Source of the DNA: Argyresthia goedartella
Taxonomy: Eukaryota; Arthropoda; Insecta; Lepidoptera; Argyresthiidae
Assembly (NCBI GenBank): GCA_949825045.1
Contig: OX463827.1
Location: 5,850,501 to 5,914,500 of the forward strand
DNA: 64,000 nt
Direction: 5' to 3'
The number at the start of each line of letters is the position of its first letter. Position 1 is the stretch's first letter. Made by a program: the position numbers and the translations under genes. Below the pieces are notes generated by a model. That model worked only from the letters and a program-made list of their open reading frames with translations, had not been told where the DNA came from and searched no databases. Shown piece by piece: positions 49,201 through 51,007 of this stretch.

Positions 49201-50983
49201 TTCTGTTATTACAAAGTTTGGACGTATGGAAGAGATTCTATTGAATTTTTTACAATATTCAGACTATTTTCAACCGTTAATTTAAATAACAGAGAATTCC
49301 GAACGGGACAAAAAGACAATTGAATATCCTCCCAAATTAAAACACTATTGATCAGCAACAAAAATAATTTTATTAGTAGTATCTGACATCACATCCTGTT
49401 TCGACCGATTGTCAGGTTGTAAGGAAAATATAAGTTCAGGCCAGTTTTAACCACATCAATATTCCCATTGTGTCAGGGGTGTTTTCAATTATAAATTTAT
49501 AATTATTATATATTTAGCTGTAATTGCTCCCATTCTCTTTGGACAAGTAATCATTCAGGAACCTGGAAATTAATTGTTGATTTGTTGCTTGTTAGCGCAG
49601 CCCAGTTAGGATGTGAAGGGCTTTAGGATCCACCTGCCTCCCCATAACTAAACTTACCCTCATGTTCAATATCTCAGGTACACCTTCCTTCACTTTAGCG
49701 CTGACATCTGTCAGCTCCACCCCGTTGCAGGATATGGAGGCTCGGACGGTCATCTGCAGTTTGGCTTTCAGTACATTTGCTGAGATTTTGTATATCTGGC
49801 CCGGTCTGACCATTCGTGAGGCTACTATGAAGTATGTTCTGGGAATAAATAAAAGAAAGTGTAAGAAAGTACAAATGCCCATATGGGTGGGGGTGCCTAT
49901 ATGCATAGATATACATAAAGAACCCTCCTGCACCCATTCTTCTCTTTTAGCCATCCTGGCTCTTGGCTTGGTTTACCATGCAATCATACAAGTTCAAGCA
50001 GCTATGCTAATATCAGGCAGAGATAAAGTGGTACAGCAAACAGTACAAATTCCGTCTGACAAAACTTCCAAACCAACTTGCAGTCCAACTGACTATTCCC
50101 TCCTACAAGTGGCGCCTGAAGAGATGTAACATATTGGTCAGAGTGTTGATAAGGGGGCGGAAGCTGGACAGCCTTTGAGGCACATTTAAAGAGTATTACC
50201 TCTAGATACCACCATCACTCAAAAACTCTGGTCATAGTCCATTGGTTAATTGTTTATCATGTGATTAGTCATTACTAATCACATGATAAACAATTAACAA
50301 AAATCAAGCAATGTGCTTAAGGAAATGAATACTTACGCTTCATCAATAATCAGGCTATCATATTCACTTCCAGGGGGCTTGAAATTTGATCCATAAGTAG
50401 GTTTTGGAGTAGTGTAGTCTGGATTCAAGACATTGGAATTGACTTCATAGCGATTAGGATCCTTATATGTTGGATCATAAATACTTGGTTTCTTAATTGT
50501 TGGATCATATATTGTAGGGTCAAATTTATTAGCAGGATCATATTTATTTGTATATGTAGGGTCATACTGATTCATTGTTGGATTATAATTCCTGGTTGGG
50601 TCATATTCGTTCCTTGTGGGATCATATTGGTTCCTATTTGTCGGATCATATTGATTCCTTGTGGGGTCATATTGACTCCTTGTTGGATCATATTGTGTTC
50701 TTGACGTGTCATATTGACTCCTGTTTGGATCATACTGGTTTAGTGTAGGATCATACTGACTTCTAGTTGGTTCATTCTCATTCCTTATTGGATCATTTTG
50801 GTTTCTTGTTGTTTCTGGCCTGTACCTTCCACTGGGGTCATATGGGTTGCTGTATTGTGGTGATGACTCATATGGGTTAGGGTTGTTTGTAGGGTTTACT
50901 TCAGAGCCAGGAAGATTGGCATAGTCTTGAGCTGAACATAGTAACACTATAGAAAATATAGTGTGTACCAAAATGAGATTCAT
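1129..50983 (-). CDS. Mcr: Macroglobulin complement-related protein (Mcr/Tep6), 28 exons, 3' end outside window
   Basis: Secreted thioester-containing-protein family member. In Drosophila this family member acts in septate-junction formation and in recognition of microbes; those roles are family knowledge, not visible here. Twenty-eight exons join in one frame (1660 codons): signal peptide about 1-18, Tyr-Asp-Pro-rich repeats about 50-180, first macroglobulin domain from about 216, an MG2-type motif [17 protein letters not shown] near 320, an Asn/Tyr-rich insertion about 455-620, an LDLa module with six Cys about 1028-1064, an A2M-type segment ([13 protein letters not shown]) about 1120, and a thioester domain from about 1300. 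The thioester motif reads DSAEQ (1338-1342), so the reactive Cys is Ser. LDLa plus loss of the Cys separates Mcr from other TEPs and CD109. The rest of the thioester domain, CUB and receptor-binding domain should lie left of position 1. All introns are GT/AG and phases match throughout. Confidence 0.9.
1348..1502 (-). CDS. Mcr: Mcr exon 27: thioester domain
   Basis: Codons 1585-1636, [20 protein letters not shown] to [13 protein letters not shown], matching W-x-...-V-E-x-T-A-Y-A-L-L. Acceptor CCGCAG, donor GTAGGT. Confidence 0.95.
1503..2207. other. Intron 26 with short unexplained ORFs
   Basis: A 112-codon plus-strand ORF (1738-2076) and an overlapping 76-codon minus-strand ORF (1873-2103, start [19 protein letters not shown], signal-peptide-like) coincide here. 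I recognise neither. Nothing else is seen. Confidence 0.3.
2208..2394 (-). CDS. Mcr: Mcr exon 26: thioester domain
   Basis: Codons 1523-1584, [20 protein letters not shown], with [15 protein letters not shown], a strong TED motif (Y-x-x-A-L-x-x-Y-A-L). Acceptor CGGCAG, donor GTACCT. The intron to exon 25 is the largest in the window (about 7.1 kb) and is filled with transposons. Confidence 0.95.
2425..2600. repeat. Short direct and inverted repeats around CGACAGATCTGCC
   Basis: The phrase tacgcacggat...acccgacagatctgcc occurs at about 2431 and 2508. Its inverse, ggcagatctgtcgg, occurs at about 2581. Family unknown. Confidence 0.6.
2913..3195. mobile_element. MITE with about 55-bp terminal inverted repeats
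   Basis: The left end CCGTTAGTTTATAATCTAACG matches the inverse of the right end, CGTTAGTTTATAAACTAACGG. The similarity continues inward (cgttagtttacaaact... against cgttagtttgtaaatt..., then gacaaattgt). The 283-bp length and lack of ORF fit a MITE. Confidence 0.8.
3196..3757. other. Intronic sequence, nothing recognised
   Basis: AT-rich, no ORF of interest, no repeat matched elsewhere in the window. Confidence 0.5.
3758..4016 (-). repeat. Inverted-repeat arm 1 with an 83-codon ORF
   Basis: The minus-strand ORF begins [20 protein letters not shown]. Over about 210 bp it is roughly 90% identical to 8175-8385 in opposite orientation. Family unknown. The region between the arms holds LINE sequence. 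Confidence 0.75.
4017..5105. other. Intronic sequence, possible unrecognised repeat
   Basis: Short ORFs only (68 and 114 codons) without recognisable domains. It is bounded by the inverted arm and the LINE tail, so it may belong to a transposon. Confidence 0.4.
5106..7386 (-). mobile_element. Jockey-like LINE, 5'-truncated
   Basis: Reverse transcriptase on the minus strand: [21 protein letters not shown] and FADDVSVFF (catalytic FADD) lie in the 303-codon ORF 5708-6619. An upstream ORF (6739-7218, frame-shifted relative to it) gives the N-terminal part ([15 protein letters not shown], then [12 protein letters not shown]). The 3' tail near 5110 is a (CTTGAATA)-type tandem repeat. There is no endonuclease domain, so it is dead by 5' truncation and a frameshift. 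Confidence 0.9.
7395..7990 (-). mobile_element. LINE 3' end fragment with (TACTTGA)n tail
   Basis: Four tcaagta repeats at 7399-7430, then tatttattgcattccac, a typical LINE 3' terminus reading on the minus strand. The remainder is AT-rich untranslated sequence. Confidence 0.55.
8170..8400 (+). repeat. Inverted-repeat arm 2 with a 68-codon ORF
   Basis: Plus-strand [23 protein letters not shown], matching arm 1 at 3758-4016 in inverse orientation; the similarity ends near ggtgggat. Confidence 0.75.
8625..8900. repeat. Probable dispersed repeat
   Basis: Begins with gagtgagtgagtg and continues with a GC-richer body ending ggcccccc. No second copy in the window; its style is that of lepidopteran dispersed repeats, so this is weak. 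Confidence 0.35.
9120..9300 (+). mobile_element. LINE 3' tail (TAGAGATAAGCTCGCC type)
   Basis: Contains ctctctttagagataagctc and a terminal duplicated phrase, gtgcaataaagaatatgaa. It matches 36470-36600 in inverse orientation and more weakly 20935-21030. Confidence 0.7.
9543..9644 (-). CDS. Mcr: Mcr exon 25: thioester domain
   Basis: Codons 1489-1522, [20 protein letters not shown] to NLKDIGLRE. The L-T-A-x-V-x-I-A-L helix is the family pattern. Acceptor CAACAG, donor GTTAGT. Confidence 0.92.
9645..10074. other. Intron 24, nothing recognised
   Basis: No repeat or ORF with support. Confidence 0.5.
10075..10190 (-). CDS. Mcr: Mcr exon 24: thioester domain
   Basis: Codons 1450-1488, [20 protein letters not shown] to RLFLNARE. 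Acceptor GTGCAG, donor GTGGGT. Confidence 0.9.
10295..10455 (+). repeat. Dispersed repeat, tggcttgttt/cttcatgccgt family, copy 1
   Basis: Shares gttctgtcatggc...cttcatgccgtgtcgg...gtgctgtcaatt with copies at 33235-33400 and 33600-33800. Confidence 0.7.
10456..11561. other. Intron 23, mostly unrecognised
   Basis: A segment at 11050-11215 (aatcggtttccat...aatcggttcataattgacgg) has the style of a LINE 3' UTR. No coding region is supported. Confidence 0.4.
11562..11713 (-). CDS. Mcr: Mcr exon 23: thioester domain
   Basis: Codons 1399-1449, [20 protein letters not shown] to [12 protein letters not shown], the S-x-W-L-T-A-F-V helix of the domain. Acceptor TCGCAG, donor GTAATA. Confidence 0.95.
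11870..11980 (-). mobile_element. tRNA-derived SINE, family 2, copy 1
   Basis: Its inverse contains gagctctatggtctagtggt and a degenerate box B region. It matches 37385-37503. Confidence 0.65.
12038..13747 (-). mobile_element. Tc1-like (DD34E) DNA transposon, inactive
   Basis: Ends CAGTGGTGGTCGTATAATTA (left) and the inverse of the right end, CTGTGATGGTCTCATAATTA, with TA on both sides (12036-12037, 13748-13749). The length of 1710 bp is normal for Tc1. The transposase is broken into frames: a helix-turn-helix part (13059-13310, [15 protein letters not shown]), a middle part (12943-13155) and the catalytic part (12457-12921: [27 protein letters not shown]). Thirty-four residues separate the second Asp from the Glu. 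At least two frameshifts make it non-functional. Confidence 0.93.
13790..13985 (-). mobile_element. tRNA-derived SINE, family 1, copy 1
   Basis: The inverse gives a tRNA-like head: box A region GGCGCTGCGGTTGTGGC and box B GGTTCGATCCC, then a body with gtcgctgtttctggtaccc and gggccagaagcaat. Eight copies are seen in the window. Confidence 0.88.
14118..14302 (-). CDS. Mcr: Mcr exon 22: degenerate thioester motif
   Basis: Codons 1338-1398 plus 2 nt. It begins [20 protein letters not shown]. In active TEPs this is GCGEQNM, so the Cys is Ser and no Cys-Gln thioester can form. The rest ([12 protein letters not shown]) is a normal thioester-domain repeat. Acceptor TGCAG, donor GTAAGT. Confidence 0.95.
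14425..14535. repeat. Fragment of the CGCCGGCGAGACAGCGAG hairpin repeat
   Basis: Shares cgccggcgagacagcgag and gacagcgtacctac-like phrases with the hairpin at 41873-42035. Confidence 0.6.
14685..15262 (-). mobile_element. 5'-truncated LINE fragment
   Basis: Same family as 46368-49480: the 3' UTR phrase gggagaagaagggcgtagaa and the C-terminal RT remnant ([20 protein letters not shown]) are shared. It has internal stops. Confidence 0.88.
15263..15348 (+). mobile_element. LINE 3' tail
   Basis: The phrase gttgtacactaagatg with an AATAAATAAATA end matches 37080-37190 in inverse orientation. Confidence 0.6.
15350..15495 (-). mobile_element. SINE family 1, copy 2
   Basis: ataccctgtgtcatgggaaa and a box B-like gattcaaaccc. 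It abuts the donor of exon 21 (7 bp away). Confidence 0.8.
15502..15621 (-). CDS. Mcr: Mcr exon 21: start of thioester domain
   Basis: Codons 1298-1337, [20 protein letters not shown] to ATSMLHLPM. VGDVxGP and the L-x-x-L-P-x run directly into the thioester position. Donor GTGAGT. Confidence 0.95.
15832..16545. repeat. 48-bp intronic minisatellite
   Basis: About 15 copies of a 48-bp unit, ...ggttaagtgcagc(a/g)tagtgaacctatac..., with few point variants (gttagg or gctagg). It contains no exon sequence. Confidence 0.95.
16797..16939. mobile_element. Small MITE-like element
   Basis: Ends GGGCGTACCCAG and the inverse of CTGGGACGCCC; inner runs of G (left) and C (right) extend the pairing. 143 bp. 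Confidence 0.6.
17302..17418 (-). CDS. Mcr: Mcr exon 20
   Basis: Codons 1259-1297, [20 protein letters not shown] to [10 protein letters not shown], just before the thioester domain. Acceptor CTCCAG, donor GTGAGT. Confidence 0.93.
17655..18360 (-). repeat. About 140-bp tandem array made from exon 19 3' end plus donor
   Basis: Exon edges at 17661, 17801, 17941, 18063, 18203 and 18361 (the real exon): spacings 140, 140, 122, 140 and 158. The differences of 18 bp come from an inner sub-repeat, gtcgtgtatagttacctc, which itself carries a GTAACT donor. There are five duplicate copies. Each duplicate lacks an acceptor. Confidence 0.95.
18361..18543 (-). CDS. Mcr: Mcr exon 19, parent of the 140-bp array
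   Basis: Codons 1198-1258, [20 protein letters not shown] to [11 protein letters not shown]. Only the first donor (GTAACT next to 18361) continues in frame into ADGVPQH of exon 20; using a later donor shifts the frame. The last 108-109 nt are copied in the adjoining array. Confidence 0.9.
18790..19000 (+). repeat. Dispersed repeat with (CCGT)n core
   Basis: Contains gggttcagtagccgaagggt and gtccgtccgtccgtctgtcc, a phrase style shared with the element ending at 60400 (ggttccgtacc). Confidence 0.5.
19149..19325 (-). CDS. Mcr: Mcr exon 18
   Basis: Codons 1139-1197, [20 protein letters not shown] to [11 protein letters not shown], the P-F-F-x-x-x-x-x-P-x-x-x-x-x-G-E motif after the A2M segment. 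Acceptor CCCCAG, donor GTGAGT. Confidence 0.94.
19628..19745 (-). pseudogene. Decayed partial copy of Mcr exon 17
   Basis: Encodes [19 protein letters not shown], which aligns with [21 protein letters not shown] of exon 17, and is followed by a donor-like GTGAGT. It lies about 80-200 nt downstream of exon 17, in the same orientation. It stops before the conserved VSAFS motif, and I see no convincing acceptor in front of it. Probably a relic duplication; a cryptic exon cannot be excluded. Confidence 0.65.
19828..20051 (-). CDS. Mcr: Mcr exon 17: A2M-type domain
   Basis: Codons 1064-1138. [20 protein letters not shown] and [16 protein letters not shown] match the start of the alpha-2-macroglobulin domain (W-x-W...D-S/T-I-T-x-W-V-x-S-A-F-S-x-S-P...G-L-G). 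Acceptor CCCCAG, donor GTGAGT. Confidence 0.95.
20052..20930. other. Intron 16, nothing recognised
   Basis: AT-rich. No supported ORF or repeat. Confidence 0.5.
20935..21035 (+). mobile_element. LINE 3' tail
   Basis: gctggaagagatctctattt and tagagataagcatgc, ending gtgcaataaatatatacg, a lepidopteran LINE terminus. Confidence 0.65.
21167..21330 (-). CDS. Mcr: Mcr exon 16: LDL-receptor class A module
   Basis: Codons 1009-1063. Six cysteines (about 1028, 1037, 1042, 1049, 1055 and 1064, the last completed in exon 17) and the acidic motif [16 protein letters not shown] define a Ca-binding LDLa fold. Among insect TEPs an LDLa in this position is characteristic of Mcr. Acceptor CCGCAG, donor GTGAGT, ends in phase 1. 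Confidence 0.95.
21331..22077. other. Intron 15, possible decayed transposase tail
   Basis: At 21680-21830 the plus strand reads [18 protein letters not shown] followed by a stop and an acidic [13 protein letters not shown] end, the style of a transposase C-terminus. Too short to name. Confidence 0.3.
22078..22309. mobile_element. MITE with TTAA target-site duplication (piggyBac-type ends)
   Basis: 232 bp flanked by TTAA at 22074-22077 and 22310-22313. The ends pair: cacatcaaaattactgattt against the inverse acacttcgaaaatactgatt. An inner palindrome (ggataaaggggg...ccccctttatcc) sits near 22205-22240. The same family is seen at 53016-55690 and about 43570-43740. Confidence 0.85.
22314..22879. 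other. Intron 15 remainder, nothing recognised
   Basis: No supported ORF or repeat. Confidence 0.5.
22880..23019 (-). CDS. Mcr: Mcr exon 15
   Basis: Codons 963-1008 plus 2 nt, [20 protein letters not shown] to GIDANRTF. It lies in the region where other TEPs have the bait/anaphylatoxin link. Acceptor TTTAG, donor GTGAGT. Confidence 0.9.
23020..23632. other. Intron 14 before the 56-bp array
   Basis: No supported ORF. LINE-like 3' wording (gtgccactactctttaataacc) is too weak to name. Confidence 0.4.
23633..26685 (-). repeat. 56-bp tandem array, 54 units, made from exon 14 3' end plus donor
   Basis: Fifty-four units of 56 bp occupy 3.0 kb. The exon edge at 23662 and that of the real exon at 26686 differ by exactly 54 x 56, with two balancing 1-bp indels inside. 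Each unit, read on the minus strand, is 42 nt of exon ([18 protein letters not shown]) followed by a 14-nt spacer, GTACAACACACAAG, that starts with GT and ends with AG. Two alternating forms (gctcgtaccc and gctctatccc) are mixed along the array. Long open frames of up to 313 codons run through it because stops are rare in all three frames; they are a repeat artefact, not a gene. Confidence 0.97.
26686..26835 (-). CDS. Mcr: Mcr exon 14: MG6, parent of the 56-bp array
   Basis: Codons 913-962, [20 protein letters not shown] to [10 protein letters not shown], including the [15 protein letters not shown] motif (P-x-S-x-V-x-L-x-x-V-D in the family). Donor GTACAA, phase 0 into VISHMSRF of exon 15. 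The last 42 nt (14 codons, [14 protein letters not shown]) are the unit of the neighbouring array. Confidence 0.92.
27195..27390 (+). mobile_element. SINE family 1, copy 3 (degenerate head)
   Basis: The body gtcactgtttctggttccaa, acgacacagggtatccc and gaagccagaagcaatg is clear. The tRNA-like head is worn. It ends about 15 bp from the exon 13 donor. Confidence 0.8.
27405..27542 (-). CDS. Mcr: Mcr exon 13: MG6
   Basis: Codons 867-912, [20 protein letters not shown] to [10 protein letters not shown], matching the ...M-x-P-x-x-x-L-V-x-Y... segment of the family. Donor GTGAGT. A SINE lies within about 20 bp of the donor. Confidence 0.92.
27543..28118. other. Intron 12 with a short dispersed repeat
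   Basis: 27665-27745 (ctctttctcgcatagtgtaa and gtgacagctcgct) matches 59660-59745 in inverse orientation. Nothing else is seen. Confidence 0.5.
28119..28229 (-). CDS. Mcr: Mcr exon 12: MG6 start
   Basis: Codons 830-866, [20 protein letters not shown] to SGLEIIK. This is the family pattern G-x-x-x-x-x-V-x-S/T-N. Acceptor CGACAG, donor GTAAGT. Confidence 0.92.
28318..28897 (-). repeat. 64-bp tandem array made from exon 11 3' end plus donor
   Basis: Nine units of exactly 64 bp (exon edge at 28322, repeating to 28898). Each is 57 nt of exon 11 (19 codons, from HYS/HYI to TSDAR) plus 7 nt beginning GTACGTA. Copies differ only at a few sites (cggttg or cgattg, actag or actaa). Confidence 0.95.
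28898..29073 (-). CDS. Mcr: Mcr exon 11: MG5, parent of the 64-bp array
   Basis: Codons 771-829, [20 protein letters not shown] to [11 protein letters not shown]. The donor GTACGT is the first of ten identical donors. Phase 0 into [12 protein letters not shown] of exon 12. Confidence 0.9.
29113..30465 (+). mobile_element. Jockey-like LINE, 5'-truncated, antisense to Mcr
   Basis: It starts inside the RT ([20 protein letters not shown]). [20 protein letters not shown] and YADDTTIII follow, then the 29434-29709 ORF and a thumb/C-terminal part (30031-30213, [17 protein letters not shown]). Stops and a frameshift near 29700. It ends in (TGAAATC)n at 30447-30465. Confidence 0.92.
30809..30986 (-). 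CDS. Mcr: Mcr exon 10: MG5
   Basis: Codons 712-770, [20 protein letters not shown] to MDLYKLL. The Arg codon is split into exon 11. Acceptor CTACAG, donor GTGAGT. Confidence 0.9.
31420..32060 (-). mobile_element. 5'-truncated LINE fragment
   Basis: Its 3' tail is (TTGAAC)n, visible as caagttcaagttcaaag at 31421-31437. Before it, the minus strand has the RT C-terminus with [24 protein letters not shown] text, close to 46499-47278. Multiple stops. Confidence 0.85.
32123..32347 (-). CDS. Mcr: Mcr exon 9: MG4
   Basis: Codons 637-711, [20 protein letters not shown] to [11 protein letters not shown]. The FKPxMPFxVY end is the typical family motif before MG5 (PFxxxxxFKPGxPYxxxV). Acceptor CCTCAG, donor GTGAGT. 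Confidence 0.92.
32348..33234. other. Intron 8, nothing recognised
   Basis: Contains a (TTTA)n microsatellite at about 32868-32893. No ORF with support. Confidence 0.5.
33235..33800 (+). repeat. Two copies of the tggcttgttt dispersed repeat
   Basis: Copies at 33235-33400 and 33600-33800 share ttggcttgttt(g/a)ttatggtt, caacagatggcg and cctgacttgtgctgtcaat with the one at 10295-10455. Confidence 0.75.
33801..34541. other. Intron 8 remainder
   Basis: A duplicated 33-bp phrase (cttaccttctctctcactcc) at 34415-34470, otherwise nothing recognised. Confidence 0.5.
34542..34772 (-). CDS. Mcr: Mcr exon 8: Asn/Tyr-rich insertion
   Basis: Codons 560-636. It opens [20 protein letters not shown] and then becomes low-complexity with runs of N, NN and NY (for example [18 protein letters not shown]), ending [10 protein letters not shown]. 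This stretch has no macroglobulin pattern and is probably a disordered loop. Donor GTGAGT, phase 0. Confidence 0.85.
34773..35354. other. Intron 7, nothing recognised
   Basis: No supported ORF or repeat. Confidence 0.5.
35355..35495 (-). mobile_element. SINE family 1, copy 4 (head missing)
   Basis: Body phrases ttgcttctggccccgcacta and ccagaaacagcgac. The tRNA head is truncated near the exon 7 donor. Confidence 0.8.
35546..35742 (-). CDS. Mcr: Mcr exon 7: insertion region
   Basis: Codons 494-559, [20 protein letters not shown] to [11 protein letters not shown]. It is rich in Tyr, Asn, Pro and Asp. Its end resembles a domain boundary. Acceptor CCACAG, donor GTGAGT. Confidence 0.85.
35785..36410 (+). 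repeat. TATCTACACACG repeat, copy B
   Basis: Same ends and tail as copy A, with an extra internal insertion of about 150 bp at 35865-36005 and an extra aaactcgcccac block in the tail. Confidence 0.85.
36470..36600 (-). mobile_element. LINE 3' tail
   Basis: Inverse of the 9120-9300 tail: cattctttattgcac-type end, then gagcaaaggcgagtttatct. Confidence 0.7.
36676..36916 (+). mobile_element. Helitron-like non-autonomous repeat, copy 1
   Basis: Starts ctaatattataaatgtgaaa, contains aaacggctgaacggatt, ends gaagctgcggggtatcagctag. The CTAG end after a small GC hairpin suggests a Helitron derivative. A second copy is at 45520-45740. Confidence 0.6.
37075..37265 (-). mobile_element. LINE 3' tail
   Basis: tttatttattccatcttagt, inverse of the tail at 15263-15348. 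Confidence 0.6.
37385..37503 (-). mobile_element. tRNA-derived SINE, family 2, copy 2
   Basis: Inverse: CTCCCTGGTCTAGTGGTTTC (box A region) and GTTCGAATCCG (box B). Matches 11870-11980. Confidence 0.75.
37568..37770 (+). mobile_element. SINE family 1, copy 5 (most complete)
   Basis: Plus orientation: box A region TTGCGCAGCGG, box B GGGTTAAATCC (one step from consensus GGTTCAAATCC), then the A-run and the body cacgacacaggatatccta. No family-1 copy has a perfect tRNA fold. Confidence 0.88.
37850..39417 (-). repeat. 152-bp tandem array made from exon 6 3' end plus donor
   Basis: Ten units of exactly 152 bp (exon edge at 37898, then every 152 up to 39418), plus a partial unit at the far end. 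Each unit is the last 129 nt of exon 6 followed by 23 nt of intron that begins GTGAGTATAC. Copies are nearly identical. Two variants (a cgaag for cgcgg change, and ccccggt for ccccggc) recur at 456-bp spacing, so three-unit blocks have been duplicated. Each unit carries an intact splice donor. Confidence 0.95.
39418..39643 (-). CDS. Mcr: Mcr exon 6: MG3, parent of the 152-bp array
   Basis: Codons 419-493. It begins [20 protein letters not shown] (MG3) and ends in a Pro/Gln/Arg/Asn-rich stretch, [18 protein letters not shown]. The donor GTGAGT follows immediately. Only this donor keeps the frame into exon 7 (A + TC = Ile). The last 129 nt (43 codons) are the exon-derived part of the adjoining tandem array. 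Confidence 0.88.
39644..40287. other. Intron 5, nothing recognised
   Basis: No supported ORF other than shadows. Confidence 0.5.
40288..40370 (-). pseudogene. Decayed partial copy of Mcr exon 5
   Basis: About 80 nt downstream of exon 5 on the minus strand. It aligns with the exon's 3' half ([19 protein letters not shown] versus [15 protein letters not shown]...YYQT) but lacks the 21 nt before the second YYQT motif and is diverged. It has the same polarity as the four large exon-edge arrays. Probably non-functional. Confidence 0.75.
40404..40544 (-). CDS. Mcr: Mcr exon 5: MG2
   Basis: Codons 372-418, [20 protein letters not shown] to YYQTRFE, the usual GxxxxxYPLSxxPxxGxW segment. Donor GTACCT. 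A decayed partial copy of this exon follows at 40288-40370. Confidence 0.9.
40786..41218 (-). repeat. TATCTACACACG repeat, copy C
   Basis: Inverted copy with the CTCGAGT tail at the left and gatacatgtgtagata at the right. It lies beside the 49-bp minisatellite. Confidence 0.82.
41262..41870. repeat. About 49-bp minisatellite
   Basis: Twelve copies of gcgcaaaggctgaactggca + gttttatggagacatttcgc + ggtccgtgt, with length variants (extra gcggtccg or agaaga). Both strands stay open through much of it, which is a repeat artefact. Confidence 0.95.
41871..42035. repeat. Large imperfect hairpin beside the minisatellite
   Basis: The left arm (cgaccgcaactgcagaaaca, then cgccggccagacagcgagcg) pairs with the inverse of the right arm (ccgaccgcaaccgcatgcga, then cgccggcgagacagcgagcg) over about 60 bp, around a cagtgggttttgttgagtag loop. 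The right arm contains gacatttcgc, also present in the minisatellite unit. Confidence 0.75.
42100..42500. repeat. About 60-bp direct repeat flanking a SINE
   Basis: gtatcgaaagttttcaatcg at about 42105 recurs as atatcgaaagttctcaatcg at about 42445. Both continue with atcggagct(t/c)gaaagcaag. Confidence 0.75.
42195..42375 (-). mobile_element. SINE family 1, copy 6
   Basis: ttgcttctggccccacacta; box B inverse gggattcgaacc; head gcctcggccgcaacgcctca. Confidence 0.85.
42510..43560. other. Intron 4, nothing recognised
   Basis: A 103-codon minus ORF (42809-43120) has no recognisable motif. No repeat is shared with the rest of the window. Confidence 0.4.
43570..43740. mobile_element. Fragment of the TTAA MITE family
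   Basis: tttgctgtgcaaatcggtat and ggtgaagggtaaagagggtg, then tccttcgtgttaggttgaac, as in 22078-22309 and 53016-53137. Only one terminus is present. Confidence 0.75.
44132..44244 (-). CDS. Mcr: Mcr exon 4: MG2
   Basis: Codons 334-371. [19 protein letters not shown] continues the MG2 signature, with the Val split across the junction. Donor GTAGGT, phase 0 end. Confidence 0.9.
44240..44420 (-). mobile_element. SINE family 1, copy 7 (worn)
   Basis: ccagaaacagcaacgtcaaa and a degraded head, gaacacgaacccgagtacct. It directly abuts exon 4. Confidence 0.65.
44640..44702 (-). mobile_element. SINE family 1, copy 8 (fragment)
   Basis: ataccctgagtcgtgggaac and gaaacagcgacatcacacac only. Confidence 0.65.
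44839..45010 (-). CDS. Mcr: Mcr exon 3: MG1/MG2 junction
   Basis: Codons 277-333. [16 protein letters not shown] is followed by [12 protein letters not shown], the family signature I-Q-T-D-K-P-x-Y-x-P-G-Q. Acceptor CCCCAG, donor GTGAGT, ends in phase 1. Confidence 0.92.
45011..45519. other. Intron 2, with a perfect 15-bp hairpin
   Basis: gctcgtgactataca at 45238-45252 pairs perfectly with tgtatagtcacgagc at 45263-45277 across a 10-nt loop. The rest has only short ORFs without motifs. Confidence 0.7.
45520..45740 (+). mobile_element. Helitron-like non-autonomous repeat, copy 2
   Basis: ctaatattataaatgttaaa, cacgctgaaacggctgaacg, gatacttcctaggaacatgc; its 3' end (CTAG) is missing. Confidence 0.6.
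45741..46367. other. Intron 2, nothing recognised
   Basis: No supported ORF or repeat. Confidence 0.5.
46368..49480 (-). mobile_element. Jockey-like LINE, longest copy, inactive, same strand as Mcr
   Basis: 3' tail (TTTGAC)n at 46368-46390. [22 protein letters not shown], then FADDTSMVF (47426-47644), thumb and C-terminus (46499-47278, [20 protein letters not shown]). Upstream (48590-48871) is the linker [20 protein letters not shown]. Further upstream, an AP-endonuclease remnant has an SDH-like motif (SSDHSGQIV) around 48990. Frameshifts, stops and an internal duplication (about 48150-48480 repeats at 48680-49010) show it is dead. Confidence 0.9.
49658..49838 (-). CDS. Mcr: Mcr exon 2: first macroglobulin domain
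   Basis: Codons 216-276. It begins A([14 protein letters not shown]), the classic MG1 opening of alpha-2-macroglobulin proteins (a protein displayed on the surface, R..RPGQ). It ends GVPEILNMR with donor GTAAGT. Confidence 0.9.
50245..50298. repeat. Perfect 25-bp inverted repeat beside exon 1 donor
   Basis: Arms 50245-50269 and 50274-50298 are perfectly complementary around the loop catt. In the Mcr transcript it would form a strong hairpin 38 nt after the first coding exon's splice donor. Confidence 0.95.
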
Positions 50984-51007
50984 TGTTTAGTCTTTTTGTT
51001 TGGCTAC
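50337..51007 (-). CDS. Mcr: Mcr exon 1: start codon, signal peptide, QYDPTRN repeats
   Basis: The ATG is at 50983. The start [18 protein letters not shown] is a clear signal peptide, with cleavage likely before QDYANLPG. Residues about 50-180 are a degenerate heptad repeat of the form [14 protein letters not shown], rich in Asp, Pro, Tyr and Asn and unlike any macroglobulin domain. The donor GTAAGT lies just left of 50337 and the exon ends in phase 2 (codons 1-215 plus 2 nt). A 5' UTR acceptor (TTCCAG) ends at 51008, so at least one non-coding upstream exon is expected; I could not place it. Confidence 0.85.
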
